NCBI GenBank assembly: GCA_937906455.1
Contig: CALCYT010000013.1
Coordinates: 1 to 47,895, forward strand
Direction of reading: 5' to 3'
DNA length: 47,895 nucleotides
Origin: an uncultured Bacteroidales bacterium
GTDB taxonomy: Bacteria; Bacteroidota; Bacteroidia; Bacteroidales; F082
The notes under the pieces: generated by a model
Databases searched by the model: none
Told to the model about the DNA's origin: nothing
The model's input: only the letters and a program-made list of their open reading frames with translations
Shown here: piece by piece, positions 8,266 to 16,284 of the stretch
Numbering within the stretch: the first letter of the stretch is position 1
Layout: the number at the start of each line of letters is the position of its first letter
Translations under genes and position numbers: made by a program

Positions 8266-11200
8266 TTACTTGACAGTAACTTTTCTTACCACGACATCGC
8301 CGTTGGCAGTGATTCTCAAGAAGTAAACTCCGTTGAGTTCGCTCACGTCAACGCTTGTCTTTCCGTTGGCGTTGCCGCTCATCACCACCTGGCCGATGCT
8401 GTTGATAATCTGATACTCATAGCTGCCGGCGTTGGTCACGATGTTCATCACGCCGTTTGCCGGATTTGGATATACGCTCACCATGACATTCTGATTTTCA
8501 ATGACATCTGTGAAGTCAACTGTCACGAAGCATGTGACAGGGGCTGACATCGAGCTGTTGTCATTGACGGCATACACAGAATATTTGTATGTGCCGTTCT
8601 CTTCAAGGTAATCGGCGAACTCCGTCTCGGTGACTGTTGCGAGTTCCTCGTTGTCGCGTTTCACTAAGTATGCTGTAGCATCGGCTGAGCCTTCCCATGT
8701 CAGAGCCACGTCATGGCCTTCGACGTTAGCCTCAAGTCCTGTCACCGGGTCGATGAATGTGATGACATTGGTTGGCGGGAAGAGGATGTCGTCGATTTTA
8801 GCGCAGTCATCACCACTGTTCACCGAGCTGTCTTTGGTGTAGCTCCATTTGAATGTGTGATAACCCACTGTCACGGCCTGTGTGAACTGTGTCCATGCGA
8901 TGTTGCCTGACCATACGCCCATCTCTTGGTTGTCCATGTAGAAATGGAGCTTGTCGTAGTTGCTTTCTGATGACACATAATACATAAATGTAAGCTCACC
9001 TGCTGCGAGCACGTTCACTGACAGTTGCATGAAGCCTTCTGAACTTGCCACGCCTGCGTTAGCTGATTGTGCGCATTTCGTGCCTTTCACGCCGCCGTCG
9101 GTAATCGTCCAAGGGTACTGTGTGCTTAAGGTCCAGTCGCTGCCGAATGTGCCTGACTCGAAGTCTTCCATGATAGCGCCATAGCTCAGCACGAAGACAT
9201 CCTGAACCACGAAGAGTCCTGATGTCATCTCGTAGGCCACCTCGAATGTGGTGCCCGGCTCAACGCTTTCATCGACTGTATAGCTGGCAGTCATCGTGAT
9301 TGTCTCGCCACCTTCGATAATGTCGTCAAACGTTATTGTCTCAGGGTCGAACACGAGGTCTGGTGAGCAGCTTATCAAGGTGAACTCGCCGCCATACAAC
9401 GGTGCCGAGCCTGAGTTCAGGAATGTCAGGGTCACCTCGGTATCTGTCTTCTCCATATTGTTGAATGCGAGCACCGGAGCGTGCAGCTCTACCTTGAATT
9501 TTCCTTCCCATACCTCATTGCCGTCGGTCACCACAAGGATGAACTGTGCCTTGGTCTTGTCTGGGACATTATTCGACACCGCGAATTGGAATCCTTCCAT
9601 TGTAGCTGTCTGGTCCGGTGCCAAGCTTGTCACCTCGCCGTCAGCCAAGATAATCTCGATATATTCGCTTTCTGTTGTGAGTGTGGCTGTGATATTGCTG
9701 GCCTCCATTGTGCCAACATTCTTCACGGTGATGTCCATGTCGATTGTCTCGCCATAGTCGGCTTGAGGGACGTTCAACGCGTATGAGTCTATTGCCACGT
9801 AAGCGCCATCCAATGAGGCGGCCGGAACGATGGCGGTATAAGGCTGACGCTGCGGGTGTGTCACCACGATTTTCACGTCGCCGCCTGATGTGATAGGCTC
9901 AAACAGCTGGATGTCAGCCACGCCTTCCTCGCCTATTTCACCAGCGCCATATAGCACGCCGTCTTTTGTGATACCGACGTATGAACCCGGATCAGCCTCA
10001 ATGGTATATGTATCCATGCCTATTGGCATAGTCGGCATGTGTGAGACGCTGTTCTCGGCGGGATTGGTGTGATATGGGCAGATAGAACCGTCGCCAAGCA
10101 CGTGGTATGACTCCCAATAGTACTGGTCGGAAACGCTGCCCTGGTAGCCGTTGGCGTGTGAGTAAGCCACCGCCACATCACCGATAAACACCACTGCCGA
10201 CAAGCTGTTGAAGTCGTCTCTGAACTGTGCGTCATAAACGCCCATTGATGACTCCTCGTATGTAGGCATCTGGTTGAATGTGTTGGTAGCACCTACTCCG
10301 AAGTAGTAATCTTCATACCAATAGGAGCTCGGGCATGAACCGATGTAAGCGAAAGCGCCTTTGTTTGCTGTTGTCACGAATGTCTCGCCCAAGCATTTTC
10401 CTGAGATGCCCCAGTCAGCGGCTTGGCAGCAGTTACCCATAGCCCAGAAGTATTTGTCTTGGTTGGTCAGTGAGTTGACGTTGCTGTTGGTGAAGCTCGG
10501 GTCAGCCCAGCTGGTGTTGCTGCCGTGAGCGGTGTAGTTCACGAAACCGACGCCGGTGCTCAAGCTCGCGTATGTGTTGTTGTACGGCTGGGTGAGGAAC
10601 AGGTTCACATCCTGGAAACCATGCGCTGCATTGTAATAGTAGTAGTTGGCATATTCAATGGTAGGTTTGCCTGCTCTCGGATTCCATGAGCTGTCCCATC
10701 CTGCGATAAGAAGAACGTTGCTCAGATATGACGGGTCGGGCATGGTATATTGCTCATATTGCAGCGATTTTGCGATCATGATGTCCATCTCAGCCACTGT
10801 CTCAGCTGTGAAACGGCTGTGGAACATGTCTCCGTAGTAGTCGTTTGAGCCGCCTGCCACAGCATAGTAATAAAGGTCGGTCACGCAGCTTGTCGCGCTA
10901 CCTGTCTGTGACGCAGGCACTTGGTTGCTGTCACCGAAGATGATGACGAATGAAGGTGTTCCTCCGTTGGCGACACCATCATTGTACTTGTTGATGATGA
11001 ATGACTTGATGGCAGAGGCTGTCGTTCCTATCTCATCGGTGTAGTTGACGTCGAGGATGAAGCCTTTTTCGGTCTTCCATGTGAGCCATGGCTGCATCGA
11101 TGTCTCAAACATACGGTTGGCGATGACCAGGACTCTCACCGGTGTTGCCCAGAGGTCCGGGTGGTCGTCATAGATGTCGCGGATGGCTTTCTCGTTGAAT

Positions 11201-11883
11201 AACGAGGCGTAAACCGTTCTGAAGTAAGGGCTGTAGGTGTTGACCAAGGTCTTCTCCGTGAGAGCGAGGTCGGCATCCTCAAATGTCACTTCCACTTCAA
11301 TGTCGTTGTAAACGCGTACGGTGTTAGCGGAGGCATCGTATCTTAAAGCATTGATTTGCAATGCTCCAATCTGCACGCCGCGCATCGTGCCCATCACTGT
11401 CACCTCAGCGAGAGGACGCTCGTCATAACCCTTTGCCGCATAAGCATTCTCATTGTACTTGAATTCCACTTCCTTCTCACTCTTGCTCTGAGACGGCTGT
11501 TGTGGATAGATTCTTTCAATGCCGTAGTCGGTGAGGTTATACTCGTTCACTGTGTAGTTTTTCACTGTCACGACGGGTTTGGCACCGAATGGGACAGCGA
11601 TAAGCTCACGTGTCACAGGCACCTGAGGCTCGCCGATTTCGCCGGCCGGCACAGAGTTGCCCATTGTAATTACCGAAAAAACGCCTTTTTCTGTGTTGAC
11701 GTTCACACTCTCAATGCTTTCGTATGAGAATGATGCTGAGAAACCGCTCATGGTCACATGTTGTGCCTCAGGAGTTTTGTTCCCTCTTGAACCAAGGTCG
11801 ATATGACCCTGAGCAAATGCTTGGAAGCCGAACATGATGACTACCAATGCCATTGCGAGTTTTTTAAGTTCAAATTTTTTCAT
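8266..11883 (-). CDS. Kgp-like gingipain family (C25) cysteine peptidase with adhesin, FN3 and T9SS domains
   Basis: A 1205-residue secreted peptidase, signal peptide ending at AFAQ. The catalytic domain follows lysine gingipain rather than the Rgp type: NYTAHGSNTSWADP (His453), GNCC (Cys485/Cys486, the second being the expected nucleophile), GAFAYIGSCP, SYWYEDYYF and YYWESYHVLGDGS, then an Ig-like segment with VGITKDGVLYG. I recall the Asp in the YWxEDYY segment as the lysine-pocket residue of Kgp, and it is kept. CARDB-like domains, an adhesin-type domain (about 906), FN3 and a T9SS tail with SVYPNPANG (about 1134) follow. It sits directly upstream of two Rgp-like genes on the same strand. 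Lys specificity is inferred, not shown. Confidence 0.88.
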   Translation of the reverse strand: MKKFELKKLAMALVVIMFGFQAFAQGHIDLGSRGNKTPEAQHVTMSGFSASFSYESIESVNVNTEKGVFSVITMGNSVPAGEIGEPQVPVTRELIAVPFGAKPVVTVKNYTVNEYNLTDYGIERIYPQQPSQSKSEKEVEFKYNENAYAAKGYDERPLAEVTVMGTMRGVQIGALQINALRYDASANTVRVYNDIEVEVTFEDADLALTEKTLVNTYSPYFRTVYASLFNEKAIRDIYDDHPDLWATPVRVLVIANRMFETSMQPWLTWKTEKGFILDVNYTDEIGTTASAIKSFIINKYNDGVANGGTPSFVIIFGDSNQVPASQTGSATSCVTDLYYYAVAGGSNDYYGDMFHSRFTAETVAEMDIMIAKSLQYEQYTMPDPSYLSNVLLIAGWDSSWNPRAGKPTIEYANYYYYNAAHGFQDVNLFLTQPYNNTYASLSTGVGFVNYTAHGSNTSWADPSFTNSNVNSLTNQDKYFWAMGNCCQAADWGISGKCLGETFVTTANKGAFAYIGSCPSSYWYEDYYFGVGATNTFNQMPTYEESSMGVYDAQFRDDFNSLSAVVFIGDVAVAYSHANGYQGSVSDQYYWESYHVLGDGSICPYHTNPAENSVSHMPTMPIGMDTYTIEADPGSYVGITKDGVLYGAGEIGEEGVADIQLFEPITSGGDVKIVVTHPQRQPYTAIVPAASLDGAYVAIDSYALNVPQADYGETIDMDITVKNVGTMEASNITATLTTESEYIEIILADGEVTSLAPDQTATMEGFQFAVSNNVPDKTKAQFILVVTDGNEVWEGKFKVELHAPVLAFNNMEKTDTEVTLTFLNSGSAPLYGGEFTLISCSPDLVFDPETITFDDIIEGGETITMTASYTVDESVEPGTTFEVAYEMTSGLFVVQDVFVLSYGAIMEDFESGTFGSDWTLSTQYPWTITDGGVKGTKCAQSANAGVASSEGFMQLSVNVLAAGELTFMYYVSSESNYDKLHFYMDNQEMGVWSGNIAWTQFTQAVTVGYHTFKWSYTKDSSVNSGDDCAKIDDILFPPTNVITFIDPVTGLEANVEGHDVALTWEGSADATAYLVKRDNEELATVTETEFADYLEENGTYKYSVYAVNDNSSMSAPVTCFVTVDFTDVIENQNVMVSVYPNPANGVMNIVTNAGSYEYQIINSIGQVVMSGNANGKTSVDVSELNGVYFLRITANGDVVVRKVTVK
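8328..9486 (-). repeat. Long direct repeat, copy 2 (3' part of the Kgp-like gene)
   Basis: Partner of 4645-5805, offset by about 3.68 kb in the same orientation. Crossover between the copies would delete one gene's worth of DNA and join the Kgp-like catalytic part to the downstream tail in frame. Confidence 0.8.
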
Positions 11884-11950
11884 TTTTGTAAAATTAAGTT
11901 ATTTAATTATGTTATCTTTCAAAGACAGAGCTTCGCTTTTTTACAAGCTA

Positions 11951-11958
11951 CAAAAATA
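11951..11958 (-). promoter_or_regulatory. -7 promoter box (TATTTTTG) for the Kgp-like gene
   Basis: Minus-strand TATTTTTG about 67 bases before the ATG at 11883. No convincing -33 element is visible at the usual distance. Confidence 0.55.
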
Positions 11959-12011
11959 CATATTTTTTCAAAAAGTGTTCCTTTTTTTTGACAAAATTTT
12001 CAAAAAAAACG

Positions 12012-13601
12012 TCATTGACCTAATAAGATATCGTATTCTTTTTTGGAATTCAACAACTTAACAGCGCGCTCTATCATCTTGTCCTCTTTCATCACCACTT
12101 GATAGAATTTGTCGATGTTCCAGATGTTCTGCGCTATTATCGCTTTGATTCTCAATTTAATCCAGTTTTTCGAGCGTTCAAACTGCTCGTCATTCCATTT
12201 GATGTCTTTTTTTTCAGCCACCTGCTTGAAATCTTCCAACATCGTGTCGTCAATATCGAATTTTTTGTTAAACTTCTCAAAAGTCTGATAATCATGGTTT
12301 ATTTTCTCTCTGTTTGCCAAAACGTAATCGATGCAATAGGCGTTGAACACGTTTTTTCTCACCAAATCGGTGAACAGTTTGGTTGAGTATGTGGTGTCAA
12401 CGGGCATGAAGATATCCGGCATGATGCCTCCGCCGCCATATACCGTCCTATTGTTGCGCAGGGTGTAATATTTAAGAGAATCAGCGAGTTTGATGCTGTC
12501 GGCGTGGTAATATTCGCCATGTTCGAGGCGTTTTGTCATCTCCTTGAAATAGTCTTCCGAGCCTTTGTCGTAGGAGCGTTGTATGCACCTGCCTGTCGGG
12601 GTGTAATAACGTGCTGTGGTGAGACGTATCTGGGCACCGTCAGGCAGGTTGAACGGCCTCTGTACCAGACCCTTGCCGAAAGAACGGCGGCCAATGAGCA
12701 CGCCACGGTCCCAGTCTTGTATCGCTCCCGACACTATCTCGCTTGCCGATGCGCTGCCTTCGTCAATCAGAACCACTAACCTGCCCTCCCTGAAACTGCC
12801 GTTGTGGTCGGTGGCGAAAATCTGCTTAGGACTCCTCAGTCCTTCAGTAAACACCACCGTTTTATCACTGCCAAGGAACTCGTTGCCCAGACCGAAGGCG
12901 GTTTGCAGATACCCTCCCGAGTTGCCTCTCAGGTCGAAAATAAGCGACTGCATGCCTTGTAACTTCAATGCCTCAAGAGCGTTTTCAAACTCATCTACCG
13001 ACTGCTGCGCGAACTTGTCAAGCTTGATATATCCGATTTTTTTGTCAACCATGAAATAGGTGTTTATGCTATTCAATGGTATCTTATCTCTAACGACTTC
13101 AAAATCAATAAGTTCCTTGTCATCGCCTCGTTTGATGCCGAGCACCACCTTGGTGCCTTTTTGTCCACGCAGATGTTTCGTGACATATTCGTTGTTGACT
13201 TTTTTTCCGAAAGCGTCTTCCCCGTCGATGGTCACTATCCTGTCGCCCGCCATGATGCCCACCTTCTCCGACGGTCCGCCCGGCACCGCAGATACGACAA
13301 GAATGGTGTCTCTCAAAATCTGAAACGTCACGCCTATGCCCTCGAAGCTGCCCACAAGCTCCTCGTTGGCTTTCTGGACATCCTTGGCGGCGATGTAAGC
13401 ACTATGAGGGTCAAGGGATTTCAGCATCGCGATGATGGCCTCCTCCGTCAGCTTGGGCATATCGGTGCTGTCAACATAAAAATTGTCAATCAGATACATC
13501 GTGGTGGCGAGCTTCTGCGTGGTCTCCGACTGCTTCACCTTGTTTTGTGCAAAACACAACTGGCTGATTGCCAATAATATAATTAGAGATAACCTTTTCA
13601 T
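12012..13601 (-). CDS. S41 family C-terminal processing peptidase (CtpA/Prc type)
   Basis: About 529 residues from the chosen ATG at 13601 (MKRLSLIILLAISQLCFAQ is a clean signal peptide; the listed upstream start adds eight polar residues). A short N-terminal helical region is followed by a PDZ domain (SFEGIGVTFQI to DGEDAFGKK) and the S41 serine/lysine dyad protease core: LRGNSGGYLQ, DEGSASASEIVSGA with the nucleophilic serine, and RSFGKGLVQ with the lysine general base. Located in the periplasm or outer envelope, such enzymes trim C termini of exported proteins. The long C-terminal helical region is typical of Bacteroidetes CtpA proteins. It lies upstream of the gingipain block on the same strand, but whether it matures those proteins is a guess. 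Confidence 0.88.
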   Translation of the reverse strand: MKRLSLIILLAISQLCFAQNKVKQSETTQKLATTMYLIDNFYVDSTDMPKLTEEAIIAMLKSLDPHSAYIAAKDVQKANEELVGSFEGIGVTFQILRDTILVVSAVPGGPSEKVGIMAGDRIVTIDGEDAFGKKVNNEYVTKHLRGQKGTKVVLGIKRGDDKELIDFEVVRDKIPLNSINTYFMVDKKIGYIKLDKFAQQSVDEFENALEALKLQGMQSLIFDLRGNSGGYLQTAFGLGNEFLGSDKTVVFTEGLRSPKQIFATDHNGSFREGRLVVLIDEGSASASEIVSGAIQDWDRGVLIGRRSFGKGLVQRPFNLPDGAQIRLTTARYYTPTGRCIQRSYDKGSEDYFKEMTKRLEHGEYYHADSIKLADSLKYYTLRNNRTVYGGGGIMPDIFMPVDTTYSTKLFTDLVRKNVFNAYCIDYVLANREKINHDYQTFEKFNKKFDIDDTMLEDFKQVAEKKDIKWNDEQFERSKNWIKLRIKAIIAQNIWNIDKFYQVVMKEDKMIERAVKLLNSKKEYDILLGQ

Positions 13602-13675
13602 TGTCTGATTTTTATTTTTCAACATGATGCGATGAATCGCGTTTATACAACATTGTCATTTATAAATTCCAACAA

Positions 13676-14245
13676 TCAACTTCTGACGATTTCAAACGAA
13701 TTATCCTCATTAATCCTTATTATCGTTGACGCCTTAGGTTTGACGATAACGTCATGATACAGGCTCACCACATAGTCGGCGGTGGTTTTCATCTGTTCTG
13801 AAATGTCAACAAAATTTGCCGGTGCCGGCTGTCCGCTCAGGTTTGCCGACGTCGAGGTAATCGGATGTCCGAGGCGCCTTATCACCTCTTGGCAGAACTC
13901 ATTGGTAGTGACGCGGATGCATACGCTGCCGTCGGATGAGAGGTTTTTTGCGAGTCCTTTTGACTCTTTATATATGATACTCAAAGGATTACGTGATGAT
14001 TTTATCAGGTCGGCGGTCACAGGCGAAGGATTTTTCACGTAATCTTTCAGGCGTTCGATGGAGTCAACCAAGATTATCAGCCCCTTGCCCGCCGGACGTT
14101 TTTTTATCTTGAAAATCTTGTCGATGGCCTTGGCGTTGGTAGCATCGCAACCTAATCCCCAGATGGTGTCAGTGGGATACACCAAGATCTTGCCTTCTCG
14201 TAGCAGTTTCACACACAATTCAACTTCTTGCTCAAAAGTATTCAT
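13676..14245 (-). CDS. tsaC: L-threonylcarbamoyladenylate synthase (Sua5/YciO/YrdC family)
   Basis: A 189-residue cytosolic protein of the single-domain YrdC type. It joins threonine, bicarbonate and ATP into threonylcarbamoyl-AMP, the donor for t6A37 in ANN-decoding tRNAs. Visible signatures are LVYPTDTIWGLGCDA near the N terminus, the KIKKRPAGKGLIILV substrate-binding stretch, and STSANLSGQPAP. There is no C-terminal Sua5 domain, as expected at this length. The start overlaps the stop of the upstream glycosyltransferase by four bases (ATGA), so the two are translationally coupled; the S41 gene follows 74 bases downstream. Confidence 0.92.
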   Translation of the reverse strand: MNTFEQEVELCVKLLREGKILVYPTDTIWGLGCDATNAKAIDKIFKIKKRPAGKGLIILVDSIERLKDYVKNPSPVTADLIKSSRNPLSIIYKESKGLAKNLSSDGSVCIRVTTNEFCQEVIRRLGHPITSTSANLSGQPAPANFVDISEQMKTTADYVVSLYHDVIVKPKASTIIRINEDNSFEIVRS

Positions 14246-15228
14246 ATTCTATCTATAAGTTCTTGAATATCAATATAATATGCACAATTAAAATGATTTT
14301 TCGGACATTGTTTATATCCATGCAGTCCACAAGGACGGCATTCTAAATCGCGGTGTTCCTCTACAACCACCGAATTTTCCGACAGCGGACCGAAGCCGAA
14401 ATCAGCCACTGTGGAGCAGTATATAGCCGTTGTTGGCGCGTTTTGCGATGACGCGAGGTGCATGGGAGAGGAGTCATTCACGTAGTTCATCACGGCATCG
14501 CGCATAAGTGCCGCCGACTCCAGAAGATTAAGCCTGCCGGCGAGACTTATAACGTTTTTAGACGGCAGATTTGACACGAGACGGGCACACGTTGCCACAT
14601 CGTCTTTTCCGCCAAGGAGATAAACCCTCAAATCATCAGGGACACGGCTCAGAAACTCCACCCAGCGGTCTTCCGGAAACTGTTTTGTAAACCAAAGCGA
14701 ACACGGTGCCACGCAGATGTATCTCTCTGATTTATAACATCTTACCTTTTCAAAAACCTCTTCACTCGGATACAGTGCCGGTCGCATCGGCTTGTTATCG
14801 GTTATGTGCTCTATGAGTTTTTGGTTGCGGTCAACCTCATGAACGCCCTTCACCCCTATCTGATGTTCAATCTTATGCGTAAACCAACGGCTCCATGGGT
14901 TTTTGTCAAAGCCGGATGTCTCTTTCGCCTTGCCGAAAACGGTCAAGAACCCGGTTGCCGAATAACGTTGGATGTTTACAATCAAGTCATAACGCTGACG
15001 GCGCACCTCTTTCAAAAGTGCAAACAAATTTCTGTATTTGTGACTTTTTTTGTTCCACAACAACACCTTATTAATATATGGATGGCTGACAAAAAGGCTC
15101 TCATATCCTTTTTTAATCATCATATCTATCTGACTATCAGGATAATACGAATGCAATCTCTCGCCAACGGCAGTCGCAAGAATCACATCGCCAATAGATG
15201 CTGTCTGTATCACCAAAAATTTTTTCAT
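14242..15228 (-). CDS. Glycosyltransferase family 9 (heptosyltransferase-like)
   Basis: About 328 residues from the ATG at 15228; the promoter -7 box at 15247-15254 overlaps the longer start, so MKKFLVIQTASIGDVILATA is the true N terminus. This opening (GDVILATAV, first Rossmann motif) is characteristic of GT9 ADP-heptose:LPS heptosyltransferases. Further family features are WFTKQFPEDRW, YLLGGKDDV, LAGRLNLLESAALM and a donor-site NDSSPMHLASS. It would add heptose or a related sugar to the LPS core at the cytoplasmic face of the inner membrane. The C terminus carries four cysteines (CRPCGLHGYKQCPKNHFNC), a pattern found in some GT9 proteins. Coupled to tsaC by a 4-base overlap. Confidence 0.88.
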   Translation of the reverse strand: MKKFLVIQTASIGDVILATAVGERLHSYYPDSQIDMMIKKGYESLFVSHPYINKVLLWNKKSHKYRNLFALLKEVRRQRYDLIVNIQRYSATGFLTVFGKAKETSGFDKNPWSRWFTHKIEHQIGVKGVHEVDRNQKLIEHITDNKPMRPALYPSEEVFEKVRCYKSERYICVAPCSLWFTKQFPEDRWVEFLSRVPDDLRVYLLGGKDDVATCARLVSNLPSKNVISLAGRLNLLESAALMRDAVMNYVNDSSPMHLASSQNAPTTAIYCSTVADFGFGPLSENSVVVEEHRDLECRPCGLHGYKQCPKNHFNCAYYIDIQELIDRI

Positions 15229-15246
15229 TTGCTTAAAAACAAACGA

Positions 15247-15254
15247 CAAAGATA
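15247..15254 (-). promoter_or_regulatory. -7 promoter box (TATCTTTG) for the GT9-tsaC operon
   Basis: Minus-strand TATCTTTG 19 bases before the ATG at 15228. Confidence 0.65.
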
Positions 15255-15270
15255 CTAATTTTTCTTGAAT

Positions 15271-15426
15271 TTACATCTTTTTACTTAAAAAAACCGCATT
15301 TATAGATTCTACACCAAAACGCGACTTAAGTTTGCTGAGACGAGACTCATCGACATTGGCATCCGACACACAATGGTCTATTTGTCGCTTTTTTAGGTCT
15401 AAAAGTAATAATATTTGCGTTATTGC
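15271..15426 (-). pseudogene. Open frame without a start codon, possible remnant of a protein C terminus
   Basis: Between two minus-strand stops this frame reads 51 residues with plausible protein character (DLKKRQIDHCVSDANVDES, then LSKLKSRFGVESINAVFLSK) but has no ATG; only a GTG could start it. It occupies most of the 228-base gap between the GT9 and DUF308 genes and overlaps the plus-strand promoter of the latter. I do not recognise it. It may be a decayed gene end or chance. Confidence 0.25.
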
Positions 15427-15445
15427 TTATATATCTTTACCTTTG
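15414..15445 (+). promoter_or_regulatory. Full Bacteroidetes promoter for the DUF308 gene
   Basis: TTTG at 15414-15417 and TACCTTTG at 15438-15445 are separated by 20 bases, matching the -33/-7 consensus for the Bacteroidetes primary sigma factor. The ATG follows at 15478. Confidence 0.75.
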
Positions 15446-15477
15446 TGAAAATTTTTAACTGTCAAAATTAAATTTAT

Positions 15478-16158
15478 ATGAAAAAAAGCACTAAAATTTG
15501 GATTTGTATCACAGGCGTTCTTCTCGTGATACTTGGCGTGGTATGTATTGCACATCCGGCGGGGACACTATTCTCGGCGGCATGGCTCATCGGACTTCTC
15601 ACACTCTTCTCTGGTATTGCGGAGTTGGTGTTCACACTCAACACCCAGCGTTATCTGCCCAATAGCGGCACACGTATGCTGTCGGCTCTGATGCAGATTA
15701 TCTTAGGTTGCATTTTCCTCGGACACAACTTGTTCTTAGCCGCCTCGTTGCCAGTAATATTCGCGGCATGGATTATGATTGAGGGCATCATCATGGCTGT
15801 GCGCTCAACGGATTACAAATCAGTCGGTTTCAAATACTGGTGGGTGATTTTGGTTCTTGGCCTCGCCTCGGCGGTGCTCGGATTCTTAGGACTGCGCAAT
15901 CCTGAAGCGGCCGGACGCACACTCTCAGTGCTCATCGGCATCGGCATCATATTATACGGTCTCTCCAACATCATCGGCATAGCGGCACTCAGCCGTTTTG
16001 AGAAGAAAATCAAAAACAAGATAGACGCCGCCTACGAAAAGCTCGACAACCTTCGTGAGACACTTGAGAACATTGACTTGCAAGAGGTCAGTGAAGACAT
16101 CAGACAGAAGGTTGAAGACCTTCGCGCTTCGTTGGAAGATCAGTATCAAAACGAGTAA
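15478..16158 (+). CDS. DUF308 (HdeD-like) integral membrane protein with C-terminal coiled coil
   Basis: A 226-residue protein with six predicted hydrophobic segments in the first 165 residues, arranged as three pairs, ending in LIGIGIILYGLSNIIGIAAL. The glycine-rich helix pairs are typical of DUF308/HdeD proteins, whose best-known member is an acid-resistance membrane protein of E. coli; the molecular function is not established. The last 55 residues (from RFEKKIKNKIDAAYEKL) are charged and heptad-patterned, a likely cytosolic coiled coil. It is a single-gene unit with a strong promoter of its own and a bidirectional terminator after it. Confidence 0.8.
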   Translation: MKKSTKIWICITGVLLVILGVVCIAHPAGTLFSAAWLIGLLTLFSGIAELVFTLNTQRYLPNSGTRMLSALMQIILGCIFLGHNLFLAASLPVIFAAWIMIEGIIMAVRSTDYKSVGFKYWWVILVLGLASAVLGFLGLRNPEAAGRTLSVLIGIGIILYGLSNIIGIAALSRFEKKIKNKIDAAYEKLDNLRETLENIDLQEVSEDIRQKVEDLRASLEDQYQNE

Positions 16159-16250
16159 ACATACACTTGCGACCACAAATCCCTTTGGCTGAAGTCAAAA
16201 ACATTCTTGAAAAAGTGGTCTGAAATCGAGAAAAGTATATTCTCGTATTA

Positions 16251-16284
16251 TAAGATAAAGGGCTGCCGGCAGCCCTTTATCTTA
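16251..16284. terminator. 34-bp perfect palindrome acting as bidirectional terminator (DUF308 / hutH)
   Basis: The two 17-base halves (left half TAAGATAAAGGGCTGCC) are exact reverse complements, centred on CCGG with no spacer. It separates convergent genes, and the hutH stop codon (16282-16284) is its last three bases. Confidence 0.75.

Noticed and set aside
12012..13601. S41 peptidase as a dedicated gingipain maturation enzyme
   Set aside because: Proximity alone; CtpA-type proteases are widespread housekeeping enzymes and it has no shared operon signal with the gingipain genes.
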